Notes under the pieces: model-generated
The model's database searches: none
Seen by the model: only the letters and a program-made list of their open reading frames with translations
Told to the model about the DNA's origin: nothing
Translations under genes and position numbers: made by a program
In this document: positions 1-11,329 of the stretch, in pieces
How the letters are laid out: each line of letters starts with the position of its first letter
Position numbering within the stretch: the first letter of the stretch is position 1
Source: Whalleya microplaca
Taxonomy: Eukaryota > Ascomycota > Sordariomycetes > Xylariales > Xylariaceae
Length of the DNA stretch: 64,000 bases
NCBI GenBank assembly: GCA_022497155.1
Contig: MU385738.1
Location: forward strand, 434,001 to 498,000
Direction: 5' to 3'

Positions 1-1092
1 CATAGGTTGTCCATATAGGTTCTACTGTTGGTAGTCTTCTCAGACAATCTGCTCAAAAGAGATTAAAGAAAAGTACTGGAGCCGAAATGCAGTCAGATGG
101 AATTACCTCTATGAAAATAGAAATAGTCACGTCTAATTGAAAATCCCCAGGCTAGACTCCTATAAAAATACAGTCGACACGAGAAGTAGTTGCTTAGAGC
201 TACATCTAAAGTAATACTGAATTTCGTAGATAAAAGAGAACGACGATACATCTTTCCAACACTAGAATTTCCAAGTATTCTAAACTGGCTGGTTTGGATG
301 TATGTTCATCCTACATAGCCTCTCTTCGACAGGTATACTGTATTCTGCTTCGAGAAGAAGTGATTCATGGTTATGATATACTATAAGATTGCATTTCGTG
401 TTCTCGGTGAAATTGTGCTGCTCCTGAAGAGATAATCCTAAGAGAATGCAAGTGTGATGGAAGAGAAACTAAAGAAACTCAAGACAGTAGTTATCGTGCC
501 TGAAAGAGGAATTTAATAAACAGAACTATAGTTTAAACAAAAGGATTAGTTAGATCAAGCTAATGATATATATATATATCATTTGTGTACCTATATAAAT
601 GTTACGACGTGATATCTAGTGATGCTGACTCACTCTAAAGAGAAATGACTGCGACTGTATCTCACCCTCTCAAACTATATCATTATTTGTGATTCTTAAC
701 AGTTTCTCAAACAACGGTGTACATGTTATGCAAAAGTTGTTATAAGCTTTATTGGTTTGTTCACTCATGGATGATTATATTCATGGGTTGCTTTCAAAGT
801 AAAGGGGAGTCTATCATGCTAGTCTGGGAAAAATTATACTCACAAGCCACATGCAACCCCTCTGCTCTGCGCCACATCTGCCCCGCGCTTCTACATCCCA
901 CCTCCATCGTCACCACCACCACCACCACTAATACCTTCACAACCGTGATTTTCCTACCTTCCACTTAGCTGTCTATACATCTGCGAACCTTCCTGATCTA
1001 TGCGCCGGAATTGCTAGCTAATCCATCAATAGGCAACTCAAGCCCCCGAAAGAAAAACAACACTCATTCTATCATCTACTTCACCTGTCACA
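1..1092. other. Left-edge intergenic sequence
   Basis: AT-rich non-coding sequence with a short TA run near 567-580. A small open frame at 717-968 has no protein-like character and I do not call it. The last 60 bases before 1093 are the pyrimidine/CA-rich leader expected just upstream of a fungal start codon. Nothing else is visible. Confidence 0.5.
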
Positions 1093-1539
1093 ATGTCGCC
1101 ATCTTCATCCCCCTCCTCTCAACCTCAACCCGCCGCTGAAGCCCAATCCCCATCGCCAAAGGCGGCCTACCTAACAACGACATACACTTCCCCTGACAAC
1201 GCGCCGCTCACCCTCAGCGCGCCACTGTCACTGCCCCAGGACCCCGACTCCGTAGCGCAGAAGTCGAGCTACCTTCACACCCTGCGCGCGTCCCTGGCCT
1301 CGCTGCAGTCGCAGATCAACAGCGAGCTGACGGCGCGCATGGAGGCGGATCTAGCGCGCCAAGCACAGACGCAGGGGGATGGCGCAGGAGATGGCAACGC
1401 GGGGACCAAGGGCGCGAGGAAGCAGGGTAAGGGACGGGATGGGAAGAAGGCGAACGGGAAGGAAGTTACTGGAGCTGGGGTGATCGATGAGGAGGCTGAG
1501 GAGGAGAATTATGGGGAGGAGGTTGTTGAGGAGGAGTGA
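1093..1539 (+). CDS. GON7: EKC/KEOPS complex subunit Gon7
   Basis: Single-exon gene for a 148-residue protein. Gon7 is the small fungal subunit of the KEOPS/EKC complex, which with Kae1, Bud32, Cgi121 and Pcc1 makes the t6A base of ANN-decoding tRNAs and also affects telomeres and transcription. Visible support: a Ser/Pro/Gln-rich N-terminus, then a strand-like segment around residues 27-45 (LTTTYTSPDNAPLTLSAPL), a predicted amphipathic helix with TLRASLASLQSQINSELTARM, a Lys/Gly-rich linker, and an acidic tail ending EENYGEEVVEEE. This order and the acidic tail match fungal Gon7 as I know the family. The start is the first ATG, in a good context (cacaATGtc). It converges on VPS39, with 666 bases between the two stop codons. 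The family is small and poorly conserved, so the call rests on pattern rather than on catalytic residues. Confidence 0.75.
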   Translation: MSPSSSPSSQPQPAAEAQSPSPKAAYLTTTYTSPDNAPLTLSAPLSLPQDPDSVAQKSSYLHTLRASLASLQSQINSELTARMEADLARQAQTQGDGAGDGNAGTKGARKQGKGRDGKKANGKEVTGAGVIDEEAEEENYGEEVVEEE

Positions 1540-2205
1540 TCGAGGGGACGAACGGACTAGCAAAGGAGGCATAGGAAATAGATGTGGTACAGCAGTCGAA
1601 CAATCGATCGGGCGAGCGAGTGGTTGGGCAACCATACGTACTTGATTGCGAGAGAGAGCTGGATGGATCAACCCGAACCGACCAAGCCGAGTCGAATCGA
1701 ACCAAGCTGAGCGGACCGGGAGGCATTTGCATAGGACATACACGCAACTACATCGATGGAGCAAGGGAACGGTCAATTGGCCATCTAACCAGCTTCACAG
1801 CATGCGATATATGCAACACCCTTTGATTCATTCGAGCGACCCCCTCGGGCCTCCATATACATAAAAATGACGGCGGTCTAGATACATACACACATACTGT
1901 ACGGGTATTGAACCAATCTCTCTCTCTCTCTCTCGCCCACCGACTCCGGCAGCATGCAAAGCCCACGATATGCCGTGTATGAAAAACAACCAACCAACCC
2001 AAAGCAGAAGAAACGAGGGAAAAGAAAAAGCAGACAGCCACCCCTGATATGATCCTTCTCTTGCTACCACCACACCTAGCAGTGGATAAAAAATTCAACT
2101 TCGACTCGTCAAAACCACCCAATTTCGTTCCGACATGCATACATACACATATAACGTAACAGAAGAAGGAAGAAGGCCCGGTCATACAACGGGGAGTGTT
2201 TGATT
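1540..2205. other. Intergenic region between convergent GON7 and VPS39
   Basis: Contains the 3' untranslated regions of two convergent genes. A (TC)n microsatellite lies at about 1917-1935. Open frames here on both strands are short, Arg/Ser-rich and not protein-like. No terminator motif can be assigned. Confidence 0.5.
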
Positions 2206-5200
2206 TTACCCGTGCCTCCCCCAGCTCCCCGCGATCCTCTCGCCGCCGGCGCGCGTGCCGCTGGCGCTGCGCCCGGCCTGCCGGCCCAGACACCCGTAGT
2301 GCACGACGGCGTTGTCGGGCAGGACGGCGACGACGCTGTTGCCGATGCGCTTGTGGCAGACGCCGCAGACGCGCTCCTCGCCGATGACGACGCGGCGGTT
2401 GCGCCCGCCCTGGCCCCCCGGCACGCCGTCGCCCAGCAGCAGCAGCGCCTGCGTGTTGACCAGCTGCGTCTTGCGCAGGCCCTCCACCACGCGCGTCTCG
2501 TTGACCACGCTGTTCGCCGCCCGGATCCGCCCCCGGAAGTACGACTCCAGCTGCGCGATCGGCAGGTCGTCCGGGATCAGCGCCAGCGTCGACGCCGCCG
2601 GCAGCCGCGACCCGTGACGCGACAGCAGCGACAGCGCCGGCTCCAGGTTCGGCTTGTGCGGCGGCGGCGGCGTCAGGTACAGCGAGAGCAGCGTGTGGTA
2701 GATGGACGGCGTCGCGTCGGGGTCGTCCTGGTCTGTGGACGGCGCCCCCATGGATTCCCGACGGGAGCTGGGCAGCGTGTGGATGTGGTTGCAGTATCTG
2801 ATAGACCTTGTAAGCAACGTTCGTGATAATAAATGGAATATGCAGAACGTGAGAAAACTCACTCTTCGGCTTTAACGTAATCCTGCATTTTGAACACGTA
2901 GATATCGAGCGCCTGCTTGTGTTGGCCCATGTTGCTGAGGACCACGGCCTGAGCCTCGTAGAACGCGGGGTCTGTATATAATTATTAGCTTTTCTGTTAT
3001 ATCATCTCACCAAGGTGCGAATTTGCTAAGCATGAGCAGAGATAACCTACCGTCACGAGGAATCAAGCTGAACGCCCTCCCGAGGCTGTACTGCCCACTC
3101 TGCTTCAGGAACGCCAGCAGGCCGTCCATCCTACGCTTCCAGACCTGGCTGGGCTCGCGATGGCGCTCGTCCTCGCCCTCGCGCAGGGCGCCGACGAGCA
3201 GCTCGACGAGGCGGTTGTGGAACTCGGGGGTGCCGTCCTCGAGCTCGTTGATGATGTGCTCGAGGTAGCGGATCTCGAGGTCGACGTCGATGGCGCCGAG
3301 GTAGGCGACGACGCGCTCGCGCGGCAGCGTCTCCGCGTTCTCGCTGTCCGCCACGAACACCTCCAGCCCCTGGTCCGGGTCCCGCCGCAGCACCCACTCC
3401 GCGAACTCCAGCACGATGTCGATCATCTCCGGCGGCAGCGACTGCAGGTAGCCCACCGTGCGCTGCGGGCCCCGCAGCTGCTCCGGGATCTCCACCTCCG
3501 TGTCGCTGTCCGCGCCGTTGAGCGCCAGCTTGGCCGTCTCGCCGTCCGCGTCCACGTCGCCGAACTTGCGCAGCAGCGTCAGCGCCTCCCGGTGCAGCTT
3601 CTTGCCGTAGAAGAAGTCGACGAGCTCGTTGTACCGGCTGTGCTTGAGCAGGTGCTCGTTTACCACGTTGGGATCGCAGAAGTTCGGGATGCGGAAGAGC
3701 GAGCCGGCGAGCGTGGGCGTGACGAACATGAGACCGCGGAAGAGGGTCGTGTCGACGAGGGTGAACGTATTTCGTAGTTCTCGCTCGAGCTGCTCGTCAG
3801 ACTCGGAGTACGGGTGGGTTAGGAGAGCGGCCAGGTTTTCATCTGTGTTCGAATGATTTATGCCAGGTGTTGGTTTGCTTGGTTTGAGCTTTCCCGTCAC
3901 AGGGTCAATCCAACGCTGCAGACGTGTCCGTGTACCAGCTAGGTAGCTGTTGAGCTCGCGGACAGCTTTGATCAGGTCCTTGCCTTCCAGACGCCCATCT
4001 TCCTCAATAGCCTTGGTAGCCTTGCCCTTTACGCTGGCGGCATCGTCGTTATCGGTGCCGCCTTTTCTGGACGATGTTACAGAGGCTGTATCAGAATCAG
4101 TTTTGCGATGTCCTCCCATCCAATACTTCGCAAAGCCAGTAGGTCTAGAAGGAGATGCAGTAACTTCGGCAGTACTCTCAACGGTTGCTGTCTTTTCGCC
4201 GTTGGCTTTGTTATCCTCTTCCTGATCTTCTTCTTCCGACGTCTCCTCCCGGGTGGTCTCTGCAGAAAGTTCCCCGGCTATCATTCTCGGGTACAATTTC
4301 AGCACTCTTTCTGGGGGCGCATGGACTTCCTCCTCGTTGAATAGCTCCAAGCTCTTTCCGAACTTCTTTTGCTTGAAAAGGACCTCGGCTTTCAACATCT
4401 TAGCCTCCCGCATCGTGCTTGCTTTATCTTTCAGTAATGCATCCTCGAGCATACCGAGTATGCTTATAGCCTCATCGTACTTGGCGTTGTCGATGAGTAC
4501 TTGAACTTGAGTATCATAGTCTGTAGCCTCCATCTTCCACACTATTCGATCGCTGCTCACATGGAAGCCTTTGCCGGCGTGAGCTAGACTGGATGACGGC
4601 GGTGGACAATGTAGCTGTGCCGCACCGGGGAGCTCTGTCGTCTGGAGCAGGCTCAGCGTGTCTGGGTTCCGCACTTCGAGAGTGCCCTTCGCTGGGGGTT
4701 GCAGAGCTAGCATGTATGGATAGCTGTACCCGATACTGTCTGGGGCAGTTTGCCAGGGTACCTGACGCTTCTCCAGCGGCTTCCCGTCCATATCGATGAA
4801 TAGTGAATTGATGTCCTTAGCAAGCAACATTTCGCCTTCTGATAGCCGTGCAGCCAGCGGTTTCGGCATATAGCCGCCTAGTCCCATGTATCCCATGCTA
4901 GTAGCACCGAACCTGCTCGCTTGTGCCCCCGCCGCTGCCGCGCCAGCCCCTACAATCTCCTGCGTCTCCGAGGTAGTGACATCGACCATGACATATCCAG
5001 CATTCATCCCACAAACGACCTTTGTCGCATTAGCCCAGGTCACCGTCCTTATAGCTTCGGGTAAGACGATCTCGGTAACTTCATCATGCAACTCGCTCTC
5101 GTGCCAGCTCCACAGCAGCAGACGCCGCTTCACCGCCACAGCCAGGCGACTGATAATCTCTGGAATTGACGTCGCGGCATCCTTCACAATATTGCTTGTG

Positions 5201-5686
5201 ACAGCAAAGCATGTCGCGTTCTTCGTCCGTGATATGGTCTCTATCAACTCGTAGGTCTGTGAGTCGTGGAGGGAAACGTAGTAGTTGGAGAGGGAGACGA
5301 GGGTGTTGGCTTCTCTGATGATGGCGAGCTGGTCAATGGCGCGGGTCGAAAACTTCTCGACTTCACGGCAAAGCTCGGTAGGTTTGACGGCAGGGCTAGA
5401 GTCGGGGCGGCCTGGTGTTGGAGGGTCGTTATTAGGAGTCGAGGGAGTGCCGTTGGCGTTGCCGTTGCCGTTGGCGTTGGATGGCTGGTGTAATTCGTTC
5501 AGGCGGTATATCCGTAGGGACCCTGTATTGAGACCGACGAGGATGCGGTCGCCTGGCCCGATCAGCTGTAATCCAGACAAGAATGATAAATGGGCAGCAC
5601 GTACCATGGGCGAGGATGGTCTCGATCTTGGACTTGTCGCGCTGCCTGAGCTCGATGATGGGCCGAGCTGTGAATGCGGAGAGCAT
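2206..5686 (-). CDS. VPS39: Vps39/Vam6, HOPS tethering complex subunit
   Basis: Four exons on the minus strand: 5686-5605, 5552-3051, 2971-2863 and 2797-2206, giving 1094 residues. All three introns (52, 79 and 65 bp) have GT-AG ends and preserve frame. Vps39 is the Rab7/Ypt7-binding end of HOPS, which tethers late endosomes, autophagosomes and vacuoles; it also takes part in vacuole-mitochondrion contacts and TORC1 signalling. The first exon encodes MLSAFTARPIIEL and joins to DRILVGLNTGSLRIYRLNE, the first blade of the citron-homology (CNH) domain. A clathrin-repeat-like helical region follows, with DPAFYEAQAVVLSNMGQHK in exon 3. The C-terminal Vps39_2 domain carries a zinc-ribbon-like motif, CGVCHKRIGNS then HYGC, at about residues 1041-1065. 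A Glu/Thr-rich acidic linker lies near the middle. Length suits filamentous fungal orthologs. No defects seen. Confidence 0.9.
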
Positions 5687-6462
5687 GGCGCTTGCCAGCT
5701 GGGTATTATCTTCGGAGGCTATTCATTGATCTGTGTTCCAGTCAAGCTATCGACCTCTTTGCCAGCTTCGCGCCGTGCTGTCGAGCAGATGCTGTTTCGG
5801 GTTGTATGTGTAAGATGCTATGTCATCACACTCTACACGAGTTGGAGAGACGGTCGAGATTGGAGCTGGCGAAGCTTAAGACGGTACAAAGGTACTTACA
5901 TGGGACATATTGTGGGTCCGCCCCAGAATTGGGTATGACCGCATACCTTGTTGCATCCTGTGTTCTGATTGGCCAACGGTATAAGTCCCAGTCTATGTAC
6001 CTAAGCACTTATACACGTGGTACATCACAAGTTGTGCAGACAACACATAAACAGTTGTTCAGTCCTAGAGCTTATTTGCCTCTTTTACGTATGTACAGTT
6101 TAGACTCATGTTGAATGCCTAATGATATTAGTATTGCTGGATGGGGGTTTGAGTTTAGGATTATCCGACTATCCTAAGACTCTCAATCTGCTATGGTAAC
6201 TATACGTGCAGGATACATGCAGGATCCATACAAAACATTAGGTTGGATTGAGTCACTCAGATCAGATATGTAGAAGAGATCTTATGAAGATACACCCCAA
6301 TTCACAACGTCTATAGAATGTTTAAGCGTCAATAAAAATAAATTGAATTCAGTAGCGATTCCAATCTCCAGTTCCGGGTATCAATCTCCCTATAGTCTAC
6401 CTAACCTCTATCCAATTTCCTGTGTTTCCTAACTTAGATGCATTCGAAATACACCTAACTCT
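5687..6462. other. VPS39 promoter and 3' flank of the oxidoreductase gene
   Basis: Non-coding, 776 bases. It must hold the VPS39 promoter and the 3' end of the downstream minus-strand gene. No clear TATA box or other site stands out, and open frames here lack protein character. Confidence 0.5.
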
Positions 6463-8033
6463 TTATACCGATTTATCCGTAGTAGTTGAACCATCGGTAT
6501 TCACCTTGTCTATAAACGATGTGTCATCCTCATACGGCTTCGCTCCCATCCTCTTCCACGCATGCGCTGCCATATGAGCCGGGTCCTTATCCTTTGATTG
6601 GAACATCAACTGCGTGTTTTCATCCCCAAAATAGTTGATCGAGTTTTCCTGTACCAAACATCTCGTAAGCAAAACTCACTCCTACCATCTCACAGACACA
6701 ACAAATGTCTACATGTTAAATGAAATAGGTCACTCACCAGTCCCATAGTCAACGTGATACCCCCTTCAGCCCAGTGCGGCTCATATGTTAACCTCGGCTG
6801 CCGTACGTCAACGGCATCTAGGACATTATAAGCTGCGACCATAGCCTGGCGCATCGCGGACCGCGAGTTCGGATTCGCAACGTGCGTCTCTGCCACGTCG
6901 CCACAGGCATATATGTTGGGCAGCGAGTCGTCTTGGATTTGTAAAGTAGGCTTGACGCGGATATGGCCCGTCTGCGCTATAGACTCCGGGCTCAGCTGCG
7001 CCAGGAGCTGCGAGTCGGGCTTCTGACCCGCACAATTGACCTAGCAAGAGACATCAGCTTTGTTTTGCTCTCCCCCTATTAGCGACTTGGTAGGGAACGA
7101 TGGATAAGAAAAGGGGTCCGTTCTGACCATAAAATCACACTGGACCTCCCGTCCACTCCGTAGCACCACAACACCCCTCTCCCTATCCTCTTCGACAACC
7201 CTCTCCCCCGTGATAACCCCGACCCCTAACCCCTTCAACCCCTCCATCGCCGCAGTCCTCAACCTAGCTCCAAACCGATGCATGACCTGCTCCCTCGAAT
7301 GCACGAGCGTGACCCTCTTCTCCGGATACAACGCCTTCGTATCAGCAGCCAGCTCAACGCCAGCCGCGCCGCCTCCAACCACAACTAAGTCCGCCGCGTC
7401 GCGGATCCGCCCCTGCATCTCCCTCAACCGCCGCATGCCGGCCTCCTTCTCATCCTCACCGACCCGACTCGGCAACCCATCCCCGACCCCCTGTTCCTCC
7501 CCCGCAACCGCCTTGATCCCCGCATACCCAGCCCCACTAGCAACAACCAGGAATGCATACCCTAGCTCCTCGCCACCAGCAAGCCTGACGCTCTCCCGCG
7601 TGACAGCGACGACGCGATCGCGCACCCACCGGAGCGCGCCGTCGCGGATCCCCGCGCCCCGCAGGTACGTGCCGTAGGGGATGAAGACCTTGTGGTCGTG
7701 GCCGGGCAGCACGGAGAAGCGCGGCAGCACCCACGTGAAGTGGAAGTGCGAGTGCGGCTCGACGACGACGACGCGGTACTCGGAGCCCGGGAGCAGCGAG
7801 GACGCCAGCGTGCGCGCCGCCGTGTAGCCCGCCATCGAGGCGCCGATGATCACGATGTTGCGGGAGCGCGGCGTCGCGGGTTTGCTGTTGCTGTCTTTGC
7901 TGGAGGAGGAGGAGGGGGGGAGGTGGTGGCGGAGGAGCCTCAGGCGGAAGGATAGGTTGCGTGAGGCCAGGGTTAGGAGGAAGGAGGCTGCGAAGCCGAG
8001 GGCCTTCGCTATTATCAGGGTTTGTTTGAGCAT
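6463..8033 (-). CDS. AIF/AMID-like FAD-dependent pyridine nucleotide-disulphide oxidoreductase
   Basis: Three exons: 8033-7128, 7040-6738 and 6648-6463, giving 464 residues. Introns are 87 and 89 bp; the first donor reads GTCAGA, a weak but usable site, and the frame joins as MVNCAGQKPDSQ. Residues 5-22 form a hydrophobic segment that could anchor or target the protein to a membrane. The FAD-binding Rossmann motif follows at 59-76 (NIVIIGASMAGYTAART, with Ser in place of one Gly). The NADH-binding motif is at about 215-231 (DLVVVGGGAAGVELAAD), and the C-terminal FAD contact IYACGDVAE at about 346. This two-dinucleotide architecture is that of AMID/FSP1/NDH-2-type NAD(P)H oxidoreductases. Those reduce quinones or act in the mitochondrial stress response in other species. 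The substrate here is unknown. No catalytic CxxC is visible near the first motif, which argues against a disulphide reductase. Confidence 0.85.
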
Positions 8034-8752
8034 TTTGACTTGCGGTGTAATGTGTGTGTTGCTGTGTAAGTGAATCGGTCCCTACATAAGTTGAAAGGGA
8101 AGATGTAGGTATGTAGATTATTTATAGTCGAATCGAGCGCTCAGACACCTAGTTGGCCTTCTGGTGGAATAGTGAAACGAAATGAAGAAACGAAAGCAGA
8201 AACTGATATGCTAGAGAAATAAGCAAGATCATATCCCCTTGTGAAACCCCCAAATCTTTCAGCTAATAGCCAAGACAGAGCATTCCGAAGAACGCTCCCA
8301 CGTAATAAGTAGCCCGGGGATCGCGGCTATTTAACTAGGCGGATCAGATAAGATTAGATCGGATCCTAGCTCTCAGCTCCGTGGGTTTGGGACGTGCCAT
8401 TGGCTGCTAGTCTGGATTTGGCGTCGTGTAAGCCCGAGGCCGATGTCGGCTCGGGGTCGGTCACGGATTTTCGGTCTCGGGTGTACCGACCGGTTGCGGT
8501 GATCAGAGATGACTTGATCCGCAGATCGATATGTGGGCATGGATGAAACGATTGATATGGGGCCGATTGTTGCTCATATTCTTACATAGCTCATAGTATC
8601 CTAAGTTCAGATATGTCACCAAGCTTAAGGAAGTAGAGTTTCGGGGGTATTATTTATCATTGTCTCATAAGGTCACTACCCCGAGTCCTGCTCATTGAGC
8701 CCATGTCGTTCTCGTTGTCATCATTAATCGTACATGTTTTCACCCGCATCCC
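8034..8752. other. Intergenic region upstream of the oxidoreductase gene
   Basis: Contains the oxidoreductase promoter and the 3' flank of the DUF2828 gene. The stretch 8300-8500 is GC-richer, with repeated GATC/CGGTC-like words, but I cannot assign a site. No coding sequence seen. Confidence 0.5.
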
Positions 8753-11329
8753 TTAGTCTACAACCTTCAGGGGCTCATAAGCCTTGTGACCAATCGCCTT
8801 CTTCAGTGTGCTCATGGGATCAATCTTGCGCTTCTTGACCTTCGTCTCCGCTTCCACCAGGACTTCATCGTCGTCTCCCTCAACCATATTGACATCCTCT
8901 TCCACCTCCTCTTCTTCCGGGTCCTCGAAAGATCCGTTGTCCAGGAACACCTTCAGCATGCCCTGGGAATACCCACTCACCATGGCCGTGCCCTCCTCCT
9001 CAGCCGTGACGGGCTTAGGCGCGGTGGGATCGCCGGCTGTGCCGGCGCCGTACCCCGCGCGCCCGCCCGCCAGGTTCCAGAACACGAGCTCCGGCATCTC
9101 GTAGCCGGCCTCGGCGTACTTGCCTCTGATGCGCTCGAACGACGTGCTCCAGTTGGAAAAGGACAATTGTCTGGATCCGTGTGCGGATCCGGGTACGGGC
9201 GGGAAGAAGGTGGTTGCGCTGGCCTGGTCGAACTGCATGTCGCTGAAGACGAACACGCGCTTGACCATGTCCTCCTGCTTGAGGTTGTGCCGGACCGCCA
9301 TGGGCAGGATGAGGTCCTCGAACACGGCCACGAAGTTCGTGTTCATCCCCCACTTTGACCCTGATAGCTGCTCCCACTTGTCGCTCAGGCTCGCCGTGAC
9401 GTCGAAGCTTTCCACCTCTGGCTGGGCCGAGAAGGTGATGAAGTGGCCGCCGAAGGGCGGCGCCGTGACCTCGGCAAGGAGCAGGGACAGCCCGATGGAC
9501 GTATCCATGGGACACGTACCGTCGGGGAATTGGGGGCCGAACATGGAGCCCGAGACGTCGCACACGGCGATGCTAGACTCGAGGGTTCCTGAGTCCTTGA
9601 TGCGCTGCACGAGAGTCTTCCACTGGCCGTCGACAACCTTGGCGTTGAGGTCTCTCAATTTAGCCTCGATGGCTGCCTTTGGGTTTTGGATCGCGCCGGC
9701 ACTGAAGGGCATCATAGGATAGTCGCTAGCTTCTCTCACGGTTTTGATAAGCGTCGATGGTAGTAGCGTAGCGCCGCTTATTCGCATCTGGCCCTCCGCA
9801 ACGCCGTTGATGTAGTTCTCGAAGCGTTCTGTGTCCTTCGCTGCGAATATCTTGGCGTAGTTGCTCATGGCTATGGACGGAACGCGATCGTACTTGATCT
9901 TGTTGAGGGTCTTGGCACTGAGGTTGCGCTCGACGATGTCAAGATGTGCCCGTAGAGCTGAGATGTCCTTGCGGTATAGCTCGCGAGCATGGCGAAGATA
10001 TAGTTCCCGATCCATGTCACCAGTGCCACTCGTGACCTCAGCAATGGGATGTAGCATCTCGGCAATGCTAGAGACAATAAAAGTGTGCTTGTCATGGAAG
10101 CGGTCGTGCGAGGGAGCCCACTTAGCACAAAGTGAGATATGCTTCTTGGCCTTACCATCCTTGCCGTGGAGAAGATCTAGGTCGGACTTGAGCTGCTCGG
10201 CGAAGAGACGTGTAATGGTAAGATGCAGTCCTCGGTAGACAGGATTTGAGTTGAAGGCTGCAAGTGCTTTGTCATGGCGGGCGTTTCGAACATCGTGGCG
10301 CTTTTCTTTTGCCTCCTCCTTGCTCACATATTTGCCTTTCTTATCCTCAGCATTCTGGCGCCGACCCTCTTTCTCAACATTTAAAATGCTCTTCGGTTTG
10401 GCCAGTACATCCAGGCATTCGTTGACGGATAGAGCAGCGATATTCAGCAGATCTTTCCAGTACCCGTGAGCAACGCCGTTCTTCACATCGAATCGAGTGA
10501 TGTCGCCCTCGTCCTTTTCCGGCTCAGGGTCAACCATTGTAACATCGTTCTCGCCCTCATTCTTGTTCCCGGCCTTCTTCTCGATGACAGGACGGCTAAG
10601 CCAACGTAGGTTGGAGACGAGCGTGAGAGGGTGGTGCTTCGCTAGCCAACCAGCACAGCAGTAGAAGGTGAGTCTCGAAGCCTTGCCTAAGTGAATAGAT
10701 CGGGCGTTAAAGATGATCTTAAGGGTCATGAGAGGGTCACCCTTCCAAGCTGCGTTCAACAGTTCAAGTAGACGAGGGCCAGAAATGACGTCCTCGAGCT
10801 CGACGAAGAGATCCAAGAGAGCATTATGAGTTGATCGATATGCAATATCCCCCTTTTCCGTGAGCATCTTGTTGGCCGCGTTTGCAAGTCGACCGGGCCC
10901 CTTGGTCTCCTTCCCATGTGAGCGCAAGCCTTGGATGAAAGGATGCGTGCTTGATGATGATGAGGAGTCGGTTCCTGCTATTTCTTCGAGGTCCAGCACC
11001 TCGAATGGATTTGTTGACGCCAGTGACAGCGGCTTGCTCACCACGCTAAAGCTACTCTCCTTGTCTACATCCTGAGCGACGATCTTGTCGTCGGGAACAT
11101 CGTCTATGTGCTCAGAAACAATCTCGTCATCCTCGTGGCTATGACTGATATGTTCTCTAATGTCTTCCTGGATGAGTGTGTCGAATTCATCTTGAGGGAT
11201 CAAACGCAGGGCATGATGAGTTGGAAACATGACAGGTACGCTGTATCTCAGGAACCAAGGCTCCTGGGAGCCACTGTCGAATGCCGCCATCGGGGAAGAT
11301 ATGCTGAAAAGGCTGGTGCAAGTGGGCAA
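8753..11329 (-). CDS. DUF2828 protein with a C-terminal von Willebrand A-like domain
   Basis: Single open frame of 858 codons. The annotated start at 11329 is the first ATG, but the second Met (11290, MAAFDSGSQEPW) fits better because sequence between them is not typical of the family; that start gives 845 residues. DUF2828 proteins are found in fungi, plants and some large DNA viruses, and their function is unknown. What can be seen: an acidic N-terminus, then a helical DUF2828 core from about residue 130 (NPFEVLDLEE), with GRLANAANKML and long Lys-rich helices. The C-terminal half carries a MIDAS-type metal-binding motif, IAVCDVSGSMFG (DxSxS), near residue 590, followed by LSLLLAEV and KRVFVFSDMQFD. 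The C-terminus is Glu-rich and then basic. A helical repeat followed by vWA resembles Ro60/TROVE proteins, so RNA binding is conceivable but is inference. Confidence 0.8.
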   Translation of the reverse strand: MPTCTSLFSISSPMAAFDSGSQEPWFLRYSVPVMFPTHHALRLIPQDEFDTLIQEDIREHISHSHEDDEIVSEHIDDVPDDKIVAQDVDKESSFSVVSKPLSLASTNPFEVLDLEEIAGTDSSSSSSTHPFIQGLRSHGKETKGPGRLANAANKMLTEKGDIAYRSTHNALLDLFVELEDVISGPRLLELLNAAWKGDPLMTLKIIFNARSIHLGKASRLTFYCCAGWLAKHHPLTLVSNLRWLSRPVIEKKAGNKNEGENDVTMVDPEPEKDEGDITRFDVKNGVAHGYWKDLLNIAALSVNECLDVLAKPKSILNVEKEGRRQNAEDKKGKYVSKEEAKEKRHDVRNARHDKALAAFNSNPVYRGLHLTITRLFAEQLKSDLDLLHGKDGKAKKHISLCAKWAPSHDRFHDKHTFIVSSIAEMLHPIAEVTSGTGDMDRELYLRHARELYRKDISALRAHLDIVERNLSAKTLNKIKYDRVPSIAMSNYAKIFAAKDTERFENYINGVAEGQMRISGATLLPSTLIKTVREASDYPMMPFSAGAIQNPKAAIEAKLRDLNAKVVDGQWKTLVQRIKDSGTLESSIAVCDVSGSMFGPQFPDGTCPMDTSIGLSLLLAEVTAPPFGGHFITFSAQPEVESFDVTASLSDKWEQLSGSKWGMNTNFVAVFEDLILPMAVRHNLKQEDMVKRVFVFSDMQFDQASATTFFPPVPGSAHGSRQLSFSNWSTSFERIRGKYAEAGYEMPELVFWNLAGGRAGYGAGTAGDPTAPKPVTAEEEGTAMVSGYSQGMLKVFLDNGSFEDPEEEEVEEDVNMVEGDDDEVLVEAETKVKKRKIDPMSTLKKAIGHKAYEPLKVVD

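Noticed and set aside
717..968. 83-codon plus-strand frame
   Set aside because: Ends in a CAC-repeat Thr run and has no domain; probably leader or spacer sequence upstream of GON7.
2200..2826. 208-codon plus-strand frame
   Set aside because: Antisense shadow of the GC-rich last exon of VPS39; Arg/Ala/Gln-rich with no domain.
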